From Deferribacterales bacterium (GTDB lineage Bacteria > Chrysiogenota > Deferribacteres > Deferribacterales > JAISNW01), in contig BNUJ01000073.1 of the NCBI GenBank assembly GCA_025997275.1, positions 1 to 7,019 on the forward strand: DNA of 7,019 nt, written 5' to 3'. The notes under the pieces are model-generated. The model had not been told where the DNA came from, did no database searches, and saw only the letters and a list, made by a program, of their open reading frames with translations. Made by a program: the position numbers and the translations under genes. Within the stretch, counting starts at the first letter, position 1. Each line of letters opens with the position of its first letter. Shown here in pieces: positions 1 to 5,047 of this stretch.

Positions 1-5
1 AACGT

Positions 6-371
6 ATGAACATTAAAGATAAGCATATTAGTCGCGAACGCCGTCACCTTAGGCTGAGGAAGAGAGTATTAGGTTCTCAGGAACGTCCACGCTTAGCTGT
101 GTATAAGAGCAACCACTACTTATATGCTCAGGTGATAGATGATGTTGCGGGGACGACAATCGCATCAGCAAGTTCTTTGGAGAAGGAGCTGAGGGCGAAG
201 TTTAAGGGCAATGCCAATAAAGATGTGGCAGCTAGCGTTGGCAAGCTTGTTGGGGAGCGGGCTAAGGCTAAAGGGGTAAAGAGCGTTGTCTTTGATAGGG
301 GTGGCTTCATCTATCATGGCAGGGTCAGGTCGCTTGCTGAAGCGGCTCGCGAAAGCGGATTAGAGTTTTAG
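6..371 (+). CDS. rplR: 50S ribosomal protein L18
   Basis: L18 (uL18) binds 5S rRNA and, with L5, helps anchor it in the central protuberance of the large subunit. The 121-residue product has the usual family length and layout: a basic N-terminal arm (residues 9-22, many Arg), the conserved block beginning ERPRLAVYKSN at residue 26 and continuing through YAQVIDD, and a C-terminal block with FDRGGFIYHGRV (96-107) ending in the typical ESGLEF. The ATG at 6 matches where family members start; its ribosome binding site lies outside the window. The stop is TAG. In this gene order rplF normally lies just upstream, but none of it is visible here. The identification is based on recognised family motifs and is very secure. 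Confidence 0.97.
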   Translation: MNIKDKHISRERRHLRLRKRVLGSQERPRLAVYKSNHYLYAQVIDDVAGTTIASASSLEKELRAKFKGNANKDVAASVGKLVGERAKAKGVKSVVFDRGGFIYHGRVRSLAEAARESGLEF

Positions 372-386
372 GAGGGTGCAAAGTTG
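371..386 (+). promoter_or_regulatory. Strong ribosome binding site and TTG start of the rpsE leader frame
   Basis: GGAGG at 371-375 lies 8 bases upstream of a TTG at 384, a near-ideal Shine-Dalgarno arrangement. The site overlaps the last base of the rplR stop codon, so translation may be coupled. From this TTG a full S5 of 165 residues would be made were it not for a TAA at 399-401. The site therefore marks the expected rpsE start, but the frame as written closes after five codons. Confidence 0.75.
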
Positions 387-401
387 ATAGGCGAAGAATA
401 A
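384..401 (+). other. Five-codon open frame (MIGEE) closed by TAA, in frame with rpsE
   Basis: TTG ATA GGC GAA GAA TAA follows the strong ribosome binding site. The frame is the same as that of rpsE, and S5-like sequence (QLADKVVHIGRVTKVV) resumes immediately after the TAA. By alignment from memory with E. coli S5, the TAA falls near residue 9, in the flexible N-terminal tail. It may be a sequence or assembly error in a normal rpsE start, a real mutation bypassed by readthrough or another start, or a short leader frame. The sequence alone does not decide between these. Confidence 0.6.
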
Positions 402-446
402 CAGCTTGCGGATAAGGTAGTCCATATAGGAAGGGTCACAAAGGTT

Positions 447-881
447 GTGAAAGGCGGGCGCGTGTTTAAGTTCACTGCGCTGGTCGTTGTAGGCAATCGC
501 GATGGAATGGTGGGGATAGGCCATGGCAAGGCGCGTGAAGTGCCTGATGCTATAAAGAAAGCACTTGAAACCGCCCGCAAGAATTTGTGTTCTATACCCG
601 TCAACAAGGGGACGCTCCCGCATGCAGTGATAGGCAGATTTGGTGCAAGTGAGATTATAATGAAACCAGCAGCACCGGGAACAGGCATAATCGCTGGCGG
701 TGCAATACGTTCGCTATTTGAACTGGCGGGGCTACAAAATATACTTGCTAAATCTGTCCGTAGTCGCAATCCGTTTAATTCGCTGTATGCTGCTATGAAC
801 GGCTTTGACCAGATACGCACTGTTAGTCAGGTGGCAAATGCGCGTGACAAGGACATATCTAGTCTCGTGCAACATAGGTAA
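447..881 (+). CDS. rpsE: 30S ribosomal protein S5 (N-terminus interrupted by in-frame TAA)
   Basis: S5 (uS5) is a small-subunit protein near the decoding and mRNA-entry regions that influences accuracy. From the first usable start after the TAA, a GTG at 447, the product is 144 residues: the S5 signature region (KGGRVFKFTALVVVG onward, then GHGKAREVPDAIKKA) and the C-terminal domain with PGTGIIAGGAIRS. Family members are about 165 residues; exactly that length results if translation begins at TTG 384, but a TAA at 399-401 intervenes. Bases 402-446 encode DKVVHIGRVTKVV, plainly the first conserved strand of S5, which a start at 447 would lose. A possible Shine-Dalgarno for 447 is GGAAGG at 429-434, spaced rather far at 12 bases. 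Product identity is certain. The true start is not, and the gene may be a normal rpsE with a base error. Confidence 0.88.
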   Translation: MKGGRVFKFTALVVVGNRDGMVGIGHGKAREVPDAIKKALETARKNLCSIPVNKGTLPHAVIGRFGASEIIMKPAAPGTGIIAGGAIRSLFELAGLQNILAKSVRSRNPFNSLYAAMNGFDQIRTVSQVANARDKDISSLVQHR

Positions 882-886
882 CATTT

Positions 887-895
887 AAGGAGAGG
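887..895 (+). promoter_or_regulatory. Ribosome binding site of rplO
   Basis: AAGGAGAGG lies with its AAGGAG core (887-892) 8 bases before the ATG at 901. It occupies most of the 19-base gap after rpsE, which leaves no room for the rpmD gene often found here. Confidence 0.8.
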
Positions 896-900
896 TTTCA

Positions 901-1536
901 ATGCTGAAACATGAATTAAAGCCTGCAAAAGGCGCGAATAAAGGCAGAAAGAGGCTCGGCAGAGGCACAGGTAGTGGGCTTGGCACAACTGCGGGCAAGG
1001 GGCATAAAGGGCAACGTGCACGTGCAGGTGGTGGTGGTGGGTCTAAAGCTGGGTTTGAGGGCGGGCAGATGTCTATGGTGCGGCGCACCCCGAAACGCGG
1101 TTTCAGCAACGCACGTTTTGAGACTGTCTATGAAGTAGTGAATTTAGCTCTTGTAGATGCTCGCTTTGAGTCTGGCGATGAAGTAAATGCCGAAACGCTT
1201 AAAGCTGCTAGGCTGATACACGGCAACAAGGATGGCGTTAAAATTCTTGCTACTGGGGAGATAACTAAGAAATTATCGTTCACCGTTGATAAAATATCGG
1301 AAGTTGCTAGCAAGAAGATAGAAGTAGCTGGTGGCAGTGTGACATTGCTCCCGCCGTTTGTTCATAACGAGGACGTAGCTAAACGCAGGGCGGCTAAAGA
1401 GGCGAGCAAAGCTAAGAAAAGGGCTATTGTTGCCGCTAGCAAGGCTGGTAGCAATAAACCTAAAGACAAGAAAGCAGACGAGGATAATGGCGAGAGTAAG
1501 GGCAAGAGTGAAAGTAAGAGTAAGGATAAAAAATAG
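901..1536 (+). CDS. rplO: 50S ribosomal protein L15 with long Lys-rich C-terminal tail
   Basis: L15 (uL15) is a large-subunit protein that binds 23S rRNA and is important in late assembly. The N-terminal part has the classic glycine-rich rRNA-binding arm: KGRKRLGRGTGSGLG, then TAGKGHKGQRARAGGGGG, then GFEGGQMSMVRRTPKRGF (about residues 14-70). The globular domain follows, ending near residue 150 at VTLLPPF. Usual L15 length is about 145-150 residues; this one is 211. Its extra 60 or so residues are almost only Lys, Ala, Ser, Glu, Asp and Gly, finishing in a serine-lysine alternating stretch, and look disordered. There is no stop or frameshift between core and tail, and secY starts only 9 bases later, so the tail looks genuine. 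rpmD is not present on its 5' side. Confidence 0.96.
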   Translation: MLKHELKPAKGANKGRKRLGRGTGSGLGTTAGKGHKGQRARAGGGGGSKAGFEGGQMSMVRRTPKRGFSNARFETVYEVVNLALVDARFESGDEVNAETLKAARLIHGNKDGVKILATGEITKKLSFTVDKISEVASKKIEVAGGSVTLLPPFVHNEDVAKRRAAKEASKAKKRAIVAASKAGSNKPKDKKADEDNGESKGKSESKSKDKK

Positions 1537-1545
1537 ATTTAATTT

Positions 1546-2856
1546 ATGTTGAATAAGATACAGGAGATTTTCTCCGTCCCCGAATTGCGCAAAAAGCTCA
1601 TAATGACGCTTTTGCTCTTGGCTGTGTTCAGGCTTGGTGCTCACGTGCCTACGCCGGGGATAGATGGGGACGCCTTGGCAAACTTCTTTGCGCGCGCCAG
1701 TGGCGGGTTGTTCGGTTTCTTTGATATGTTCACTGGTGGTGCATTACAGCGGTTGACTGTGTTTGGGCTTGGGGTAATGCCATATATATCGGCATCTATT
1801 ATATTGGAGCTTTTGACTGTGGTTCTGCCACACCTCGCCGAGCTGAAAAAGCGTGGCACTGAGGGGCGGGAGAAGATTACTAGATACACTCGTTATTTGA
1901 CAGTTTTTATAAGTATGTTTCAGGGGTTCGGCATTGCGATGGGCATTGAGACTATGACAGCTCCTGATGGCATGCCACTGGTGGTAGCGCATGGCGGGTT
2001 GTCGTTTAGGCTGACTACTGCACTGACGCTTACGACTGGCACTATATTTTTAATGTGGCTGGGCGAAAAGATTACGACTTTCGGCGTGGGAAATGGCATG
2101 TCGCTCATAATAATGGCGGGCATTATTGCTGGGACCCCATCGGCTATAACTAAAACGTTTTCGTTGATGAAGTCAGGGGAGATGCAGATTATTCCTTTGA
2201 TTGTTGCCTGTGCTTTAATGGCGGTGGCGTTGGTTGCGATAGTGTTTATGGAGACGTCTCAGCGGCGTGTTCCTATACAATACGTTAGAAAAGCGTCTAT
2301 TGGGGCTGGGAGCAAGGGTGGGGCATCGTATCTGCCGTTGAAGTTGAACCCTGCGGGCGTTATACCGATAATATTTGCCTCTACTATAGTGACGCTGTTC
2401 CCCACTATAGCGACCTTTTCTACTGCACCTGCTATACAGCGGCTTGCGCAGTTTTTTTCGCCATCGGGGTGGTTTTACTACTTGCTGGAACTTGTATTTA
2501 TAGTGTTTTTTACGTATTTTTATACCTCTATTATATTCAATCCGAAGGATATAGCGGAGAATATACAAAAATCAGGTGGCGTAGTGCCGGGCAAACGACC
2601 GGGTGAAGCTACAGCTGACTATATAGACTATGTGCTTTCAAGGCTTACCTTTGTGGGCGCAGCGTATTTGGCAATTGTGGCAGTAATGCCACAGGTGATT
2701 ATACAGCTATTCCGTATGCCCTTTTATTTCGGTGGCACTAGTGTGCTGATTGTAGTAGGGGTGGGGCTTGATATGATGCAGAAGATTGAATCGCACCTTA
2801 TAGCGAATAACTATTCAGGGTTTTTAAGCAAAGGGCGCATGCGCGGGAGGTATTAG
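1546..2856 (+). CDS. secY: Preprotein translocase subunit SecY
   Basis: SecY is the pore-forming subunit of the SecYEG channel in the cytoplasmic membrane, used for protein secretion and membrane insertion. The 436 residues match family length. Ten hydrophobic segments can be placed at roughly 17-36, 73-95, 115-135, 153-175, 183-203, 214-235, 268-291, 308-332, 364-387 and 393-413, with a plug-like stretch near 55-70. Family landmarks are the RLGAHVPTPGID block (29-40), the cytoplasmic QRRVPIQY (239-246), LPLKLNPAGVIPIIFAS (263-279), GGVVPGKRPGEAT (344-356) and the terminal FLSKGRMRGRY. The gene follows rplO after 9 bases. No good Shine-Dalgarno precedes the ATG: the nearest AAGGA is 19 bases away inside rplO, so coupling to rplO translation is likely. 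The next codon, TTG 1549, is a less likely alternative start. Confidence 0.97.
   Translation: MLNKIQEIFSVPELRKKLIMTLLLLAVFRLGAHVPTPGIDGDALANFFARASGGLFGFFDMFTGGALQRLTVFGLGVMPYISASIILELLTVVLPHLAELKKRGTEGREKITRYTRYLTVFISMFQGFGIAMGIETMTAPDGMPLVVAHGGLSFRLTTALTLTTGTIFLMWLGEKITTFGVGNGMSLIIMAGIIAGTPSAITKTFSLMKSGEMQIIPLIVACALMAVALVAIVFMETSQRRVPIQYVRKASIGAGSKGGASYLPLKLNPAGVIPIIFASTIVTLFPTIATFSTAPAIQRLAQFFSPSGWFYYLLELVFIVFFTYFYTSIIFNPKDIAENIQKSGGVVPGKRPGEATADYIDYVLSRLTFVGAAYLAIVAVMPQVIIQLFRMPFYFGGTSVLIVVGVGLDMMQKIESHLIANNYSGFLSKGRMRGRY
2845..2850 (+). promoter_or_regulatory. Ribosome binding site of adk inside the end of secY
   Basis: GGGAGG, which also encodes the final arginines of SecY, lies 9 bases before the adk ATG at 2860. 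Only 3 bases separate the secY stop from the adk start, an arrangement that favours coupled translation. Confidence 0.75.
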
Positions 2857-2859
2857 GGT

Positions 2860-3537
2860 ATGTTTGACAGGCGTAATGTTTTATTGCTAGGTGCTCCTGC
2901 ATCAGGCAAGGGGACGCAATCTGCATATATTATTAGAGATTTCGGTTTAGCTCAGCTATCAACGGGTGATATGTTGCGAGAAGCTGTTCGCAGTGGGACA
3001 GAGTTGGGCAAACAGGCTAAGAAATATATGGACGAAGGGCAGCTGGTGACAGACAGTGTTATAATAGACCTGATAAGTGAAGCATTGAAACGTCCGGAAT
3101 GCGCGAAGGGTGCGATATTTGATGGGTTTCCGCGCACTGTTGTTCAAGCGGAAGAACTTGATACTATGCTAAAAAAGCACAGCACAAGCCTGACGCATAT
3201 TGTAAATATTGAAGTGCCTGATGAAGTTTTAATAGAGCGTGCTGCAGGGCGTAGGTCTTGTTCTAAATGTGGCAAAGTGTTCCATATATCGTTTAATCCG
3301 CCGAGTGTTGCGGGTGTGTGCGATAAATGTGGCGGAGAGCTTATTCAACGTGATGATGATAATGAGGCTACTATGGCAAAACGCTTAAAGATATTTCATG
3401 ATACTACAGAGAAATTGCTGACGTATTATGAGCGCGGGACTAATCTGTTGACTATAGACGGCATGGCACCTGCAGATGAAATATATATAGGCAAGCTCAA
3501 GGTATTTTTGAATGATATACCTCAAAAGCAACAGTGA
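2860..3537 (+). CDS. adk: Adenylate kinase, long form with zinc-type LID
   Basis: Adenylate kinase catalyses ATP + AMP to 2 ADP in the cytoplasm and keeps adenine nucleotides in balance. The P-loop is GAPASGKGT at 11-19 (the more usual form is GAPGAGKGT, but the key G-K-G-T is intact). The AMP-binding region includes STGDMLR (34-40), and FDGFPRT lies at 87-93. The LID domain, about 131-168, carries four cysteines as CSKC (134-137) and CDKC (154-157), the zinc-binding pattern of many long-form bacterial enzymes, with the catalytic-type arginines R131/R132, R164 and R175. The length of 225 residues is normal for the long type, with a few extra C-terminal residues. Its placement between secY and map is common in bacteria. 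The last 26 bases overlap the start of map in another frame. Confidence 0.97.
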   Translation: MFDRRNVLLLGAPASGKGTQSAYIIRDFGLAQLSTGDMLREAVRSGTELGKQAKKYMDEGQLVTDSVIIDLISEALKRPECAKGAIFDGFPRTVVQAEELDTMLKKHSTSLTHIVNIEVPDEVLIERAAGRRSCSKCGKVFHISFNPPSVAGVCDKCGGELIQRDDDNEATMAKRLKIFHDTTEKLLTYYERGTNLLTIDGMAPADEIYIGKLKVFLNDIPQKQQ

Positions 3538-4273
3538 AATAGCCTTAATACGTGAGAACGGTAAGATACTCGTAGAGGTCTTTGAAAAACTTGATAGTTT
3601 TATAAGGGCGGGTATTTCTACAAAAGATATTGACAAGTTGGTTGAAAATGTTATAACATCGCACTCTGCATTACCTTCTTTTAAGGGGTATAGGGGGTTT
3701 CCCGCCTCTGCGTGTGTGTCGGTGAACTGTGAGGTAGTGCATGGCATTCCAAGCAGTGATAGGGTATTGAAAGATGGTGACATTGTTAGCGTTGATATAG
3801 GTGCGTTTAGGAACGGGTTTCACTCTGATGCTGCGCGGACTTATGCAGTAGGGGAGGTTAGCGACATCGCTAAAAAGTTGATAGACGTGACAGAGCGTTC
3901 ATTCTTTGAGGGTGCAGAGTGTGCGAAGATTGGCGGACGGGTAGCTGATATATCTGCGGCTGTGCAGGGCTACGTTGAAGCTAATGGTTTTGGTATTGTA
4001 AGGGATATGCAAGGGCATGGCTTGGGGCGTTCACTGCATGAAGCTCCGAATGTGCCTAACTATGTTGAAAAAGGTTTTGGTGTGAAGCTGACGCCTAAGA
4101 TAAAGAAAGGATTGGTGCTTGCTATAGAGCCTATGGTGTCAGAGGGTGATTGGCGCATTAAGACGCTTTCAAATGGCTGGACGACTGTGACGTGTGATGG
4201 GAAGCTGGCGGCTCATTATGAGAACACCATAGCGGTGACGGATAACGGCGTAGCGATACTTACGCTTGATTGA
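3512..4273 (+). CDS. map: Methionine aminopeptidase, type I
   Basis: Map removes the initiator methionine from nascent cytosolic proteins when the second residue is small. It is a metalloenzyme of the pita-bread fold. All five metal ligands are visible: D95 (VSVDIG), D106 (HSDAART), H169 (GHGLGR), E206 (AIEPM) and E237 (HYENT). The supporting histidines H77 (VVHGIP) and H176 (SLHEAP) are also present. At 253 residues, with no N-terminal zinc-finger extension and no type II insertion, it fits type Ia. The ATG at 3512 gives the expected N-terminus, MIYLKSNSEIALIRENGKIL. It sits inside the 3' end of adk (26-base overlap), with only a weak AAGG at 3499-3502, so translational coupling to adk is likely. 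The stop is TGA. Confidence 0.96.
   Translation: MIYLKSNSEIALIRENGKILVEVFEKLDSFIRAGISTKDIDKLVENVITSHSALPSFKGYRGFPASACVSVNCEVVHGIPSSDRVLKDGDIVSVDIGAFRNGFHSDAARTYAVGEVSDIAKKLIDVTERSFFEGAECAKIGGRVADISAAVQGYVEANGFGIVRDMQGHGLGRSLHEAPNVPNYVEKGFGVKLTPKIKKGLVLAIEPMVSEGDWRIKTLSNGWTTVTCDGKLAAHYENTIAVTDNGVAILTLD
3630..3657 (+). promoter_or_regulatory. Candidate internal sigma70-type promoter within map
   Basis: A perfect TTGACA (3630-3635) is followed after a 16-base spacer by TATAAC (3652-3657). The TG of an extended -10 element stands one base upstream of the hexamer. Transcription would begin near 3664, inside map, and would cover infA and the alpha-operon genes. The bases also encode ordinary Map residues (IDKLVENVIT), so the match could be chance. 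It is the best promoter-like sequence I noticed in the window. Confidence 0.4.
3648..3659. repeat. Perfect 12-base palindrome overlapping the candidate -10 element
   Basis: ATGTTATAACAT is identical to its own reverse complement. It covers the -10 hexamer of the candidate promoter within map. It could be a protein-binding operator or chance in coding DNA; nothing else in the window repeats it as far as I can see. Confidence 0.4.
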
Positions 4274-4293
4274 ATTAATTATGATAGGGGTTT

Positions 4294-4515
4294 ATGGGGA
4301 ATAAGGGAGATGTGATTGAGGCGAACGGCGTCGTAAAAGAAGCCCTGCCAAACGCTAAATTTTTAGTGGAGTTGCCGAATGAGCATGTCGTTACGGCGCA
4401 TCTATCGGGCAAGATGAGGATGAATTTTATTCGTATATTGCCTGGTGATAAAGTTACGGTGGAGATGTCGCCCTATGATTTATCGCGGGGCAGGATAACA
4501 TACAGGCATAAGTAG
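4294..4515 (+). CDS. infA: Translation initiation factor IF-1
   Basis: IF-1 binds the ribosomal A site during initiation and works with IF-2 and IF-3. The product is 73 residues, close to the usual 72, and is a single OB-fold domain. Nearly every family landmark is present: DVIEANGVVKEALPNA (6-21), the almost invariant SGKMRMNFIRILPGDKV (38-54) and SPYDLSRGRITYRHK at the end. The ATG at 4294 gives the standard N-terminus. The upstream purine run, AGGGG ending at 4290, is only 3 bases from the start, closer than ideal. A second ATG at 4281 opens a 7-codon frame that overlaps the infA start out of frame. The gap after map is 20 bases, and rpmJ follows after 25. Confidence 0.97.
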   Translation: MGNKGDVIEANGVVKEALPNAKFLVELPNEHVVTAHLSGKMRMNFIRILPGDKVTVEMSPYDLSRGRITYRHK

Positions 4516-4527
4516 TGCGATAGCGTT

Positions 4528-4533
4528 GAGGAG
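4528..4533 (+). promoter_or_regulatory. Ribosome binding site of rpmJ
   Basis: GAGGAG lies 7 bases before the ATG at 4541, in the 25-base gap after infA. It supports the start of this very small gene. Confidence 0.75.
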
Positions 4534-4540
4534 ATGTGTT

Positions 4541-4654
4541 ATGAAAGTAAGAGCTAGTGTAAAGCCTATTTGCAGTAAGTGCAAGATTGTGAAACGCAAG
4601 GGTGTGGTTCGCGTAATCTGCGAGAACCCTCGTCACAAGCAACGGCAAGGATAA
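4541..4654 (+). CDS. rpmJ: 50S ribosomal protein L36, zinc-binding form
   Basis: L36 (bL36) is the smallest bacterial ribosomal protein and binds 23S rRNA as a zinc ribbon. The product is 37 residues, beginning MKVRASVKPICSKCKIVKRK and ending CENPRHKQRQG, an almost textbook sequence. The zinc ligands are C11, C14, C27 and H32, so this is the zinc-containing (C+) form. Translation from ATG 4541 to TAA 4652 was read by hand. A GAGGAG ribosome binding site lies 7 bases upstream. It sits between infA and rpsM, its usual position. The TAA is followed by 12 bases in the same frame as rpsM, so rpsM is in phase with rpmJ; this TAA must act as a true stop for two separate proteins to be made. Confidence 0.97.
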   Translation: MKVRASVKPICSKCKIVKRKGVVRVICENPRHKQRQG

Positions 4655-4669
4655 GGGGGTAGCGAAGTG
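4655..4669 (+). promoter_or_regulatory. Ribosome binding site and GTG start of rpsM
   Basis: A run of five G at 4655-4659, directly after the rpmJ stop, lies 7 bases before the GTG at 4667. GTG is chosen because the next codons give ARIAGVDIP, the invariant S13 N-terminus. Confidence 0.7.
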
Positions 4670-5035
4670 GCTCGTATAGCAGGTGTTGATATACCTAATA
4701 ACAAGAGGATTGAGATAGGGCTTACCTATATATTCGGCGTAGGGCGTTCTACCGCTAAGGTGATACTTGAAAAGACGAGTATCCCTGCGGATAAGCGCGT
4801 AGGCGAGCTTACGGAGCAGGAAGTATCTGAAATCCGTAAATATCTTGACACGGAGGTAAAGACTGAAGGCGAGCTCCGTAAGGAAGTTGGGCTTAATATA
4901 AAGCGTCTTATGGAAATCAACTGTTACAGGGGGTTGCGTCATAAGAACAATCTGCCGTGTCGTGGGCAGAAGACGCGGAGCAATGCTAGGACGAGGCGCG
5001 GACTTGCAGGCAAGCGTGGCATAAAGAAGAAATAG
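4667..5035 (+). CDS. rpsM: 30S ribosomal protein S13
   Basis: S13 (uS13) lies in the head of the small subunit, contacts the large subunit in bridges with L5 and reaches the P-site tRNA through its C-terminal tail. The 122-residue product has the N-terminal ARIAGVDIPNNKR, the helix-two-turns-helix region around residues 17-34 (IGLTYIFGVGRSTA) and the family signature RGLRHKNNLPCRGQKT (88-103) followed by RSNARTRRG. It has a basic C-terminal tail ending GIKKK. In the signature a Cys (98) replaces the more common Val, a modest variation. In the order rpmJ-rpsM-rpsK-rpsD-rpoA this is the first gene of the classic alpha operon. The 12-base gap upstream leaves no room for a leader RNA such as the E. 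coli S4-binding pseudoknot, unless it lies within rpmJ coding sequence. Confidence 0.97.
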   Translation: MARIAGVDIPNNKRIEIGLTYIFGVGRSTAKVILEKTSIPADKRVGELTEQEVSEIRKYLDTEVKTEGELRKEVGLNIKRLMEINCYRGLRHKNNLPCRGQKTRSNARTRRGLAGKRGIKKK

Positions 5036-5040
5036 GGAGG
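5036..5040 (+). promoter_or_regulatory. Ribosome binding site of rpsK
   Basis: GGAGG immediately follows the rpsM TAG and stands 7 bases before the ATG at 5048. Confidence 0.8.
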
Positions 5041-5047
5041 CTTATAG

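Noticed and set aside
384..401. Alternative genetic code with TAA as a sense codon
   Set aside because: TAA ends rpsE, rpmJ and rpsD at exactly the expected family C-termini, so it functions as a stop in this organism.
656..661. TATAAT hexamer inside rpsE as a promoter
   Set aside because: No -35-like hexamer stands at 16-18 bases upstream; chance match in coding sequence.
368..820. 150-codon open frame on the minus strand across rpsE
   Set aside because: It lies wholly opposite an evident S5 coding region, has no recognisable protein features and no ribosome binding site I could support; a shadow frame.
1897..1902. TTGACA hexamer inside secY as a promoter
   Set aside because: No acceptable -10 hexamer at 15-18 bases downstream.
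3060..3065. TATAAT hexamer inside adk as a promoter
   Set aside because: The region 16-18 bases upstream is unlike a -35 element.
4454..4942. 162-codon minus-strand open frame across infA, rpmJ and rpsM
   Set aside because: It is antisense to three certain genes and resembles no family I know; explained by codon composition of the other strand.
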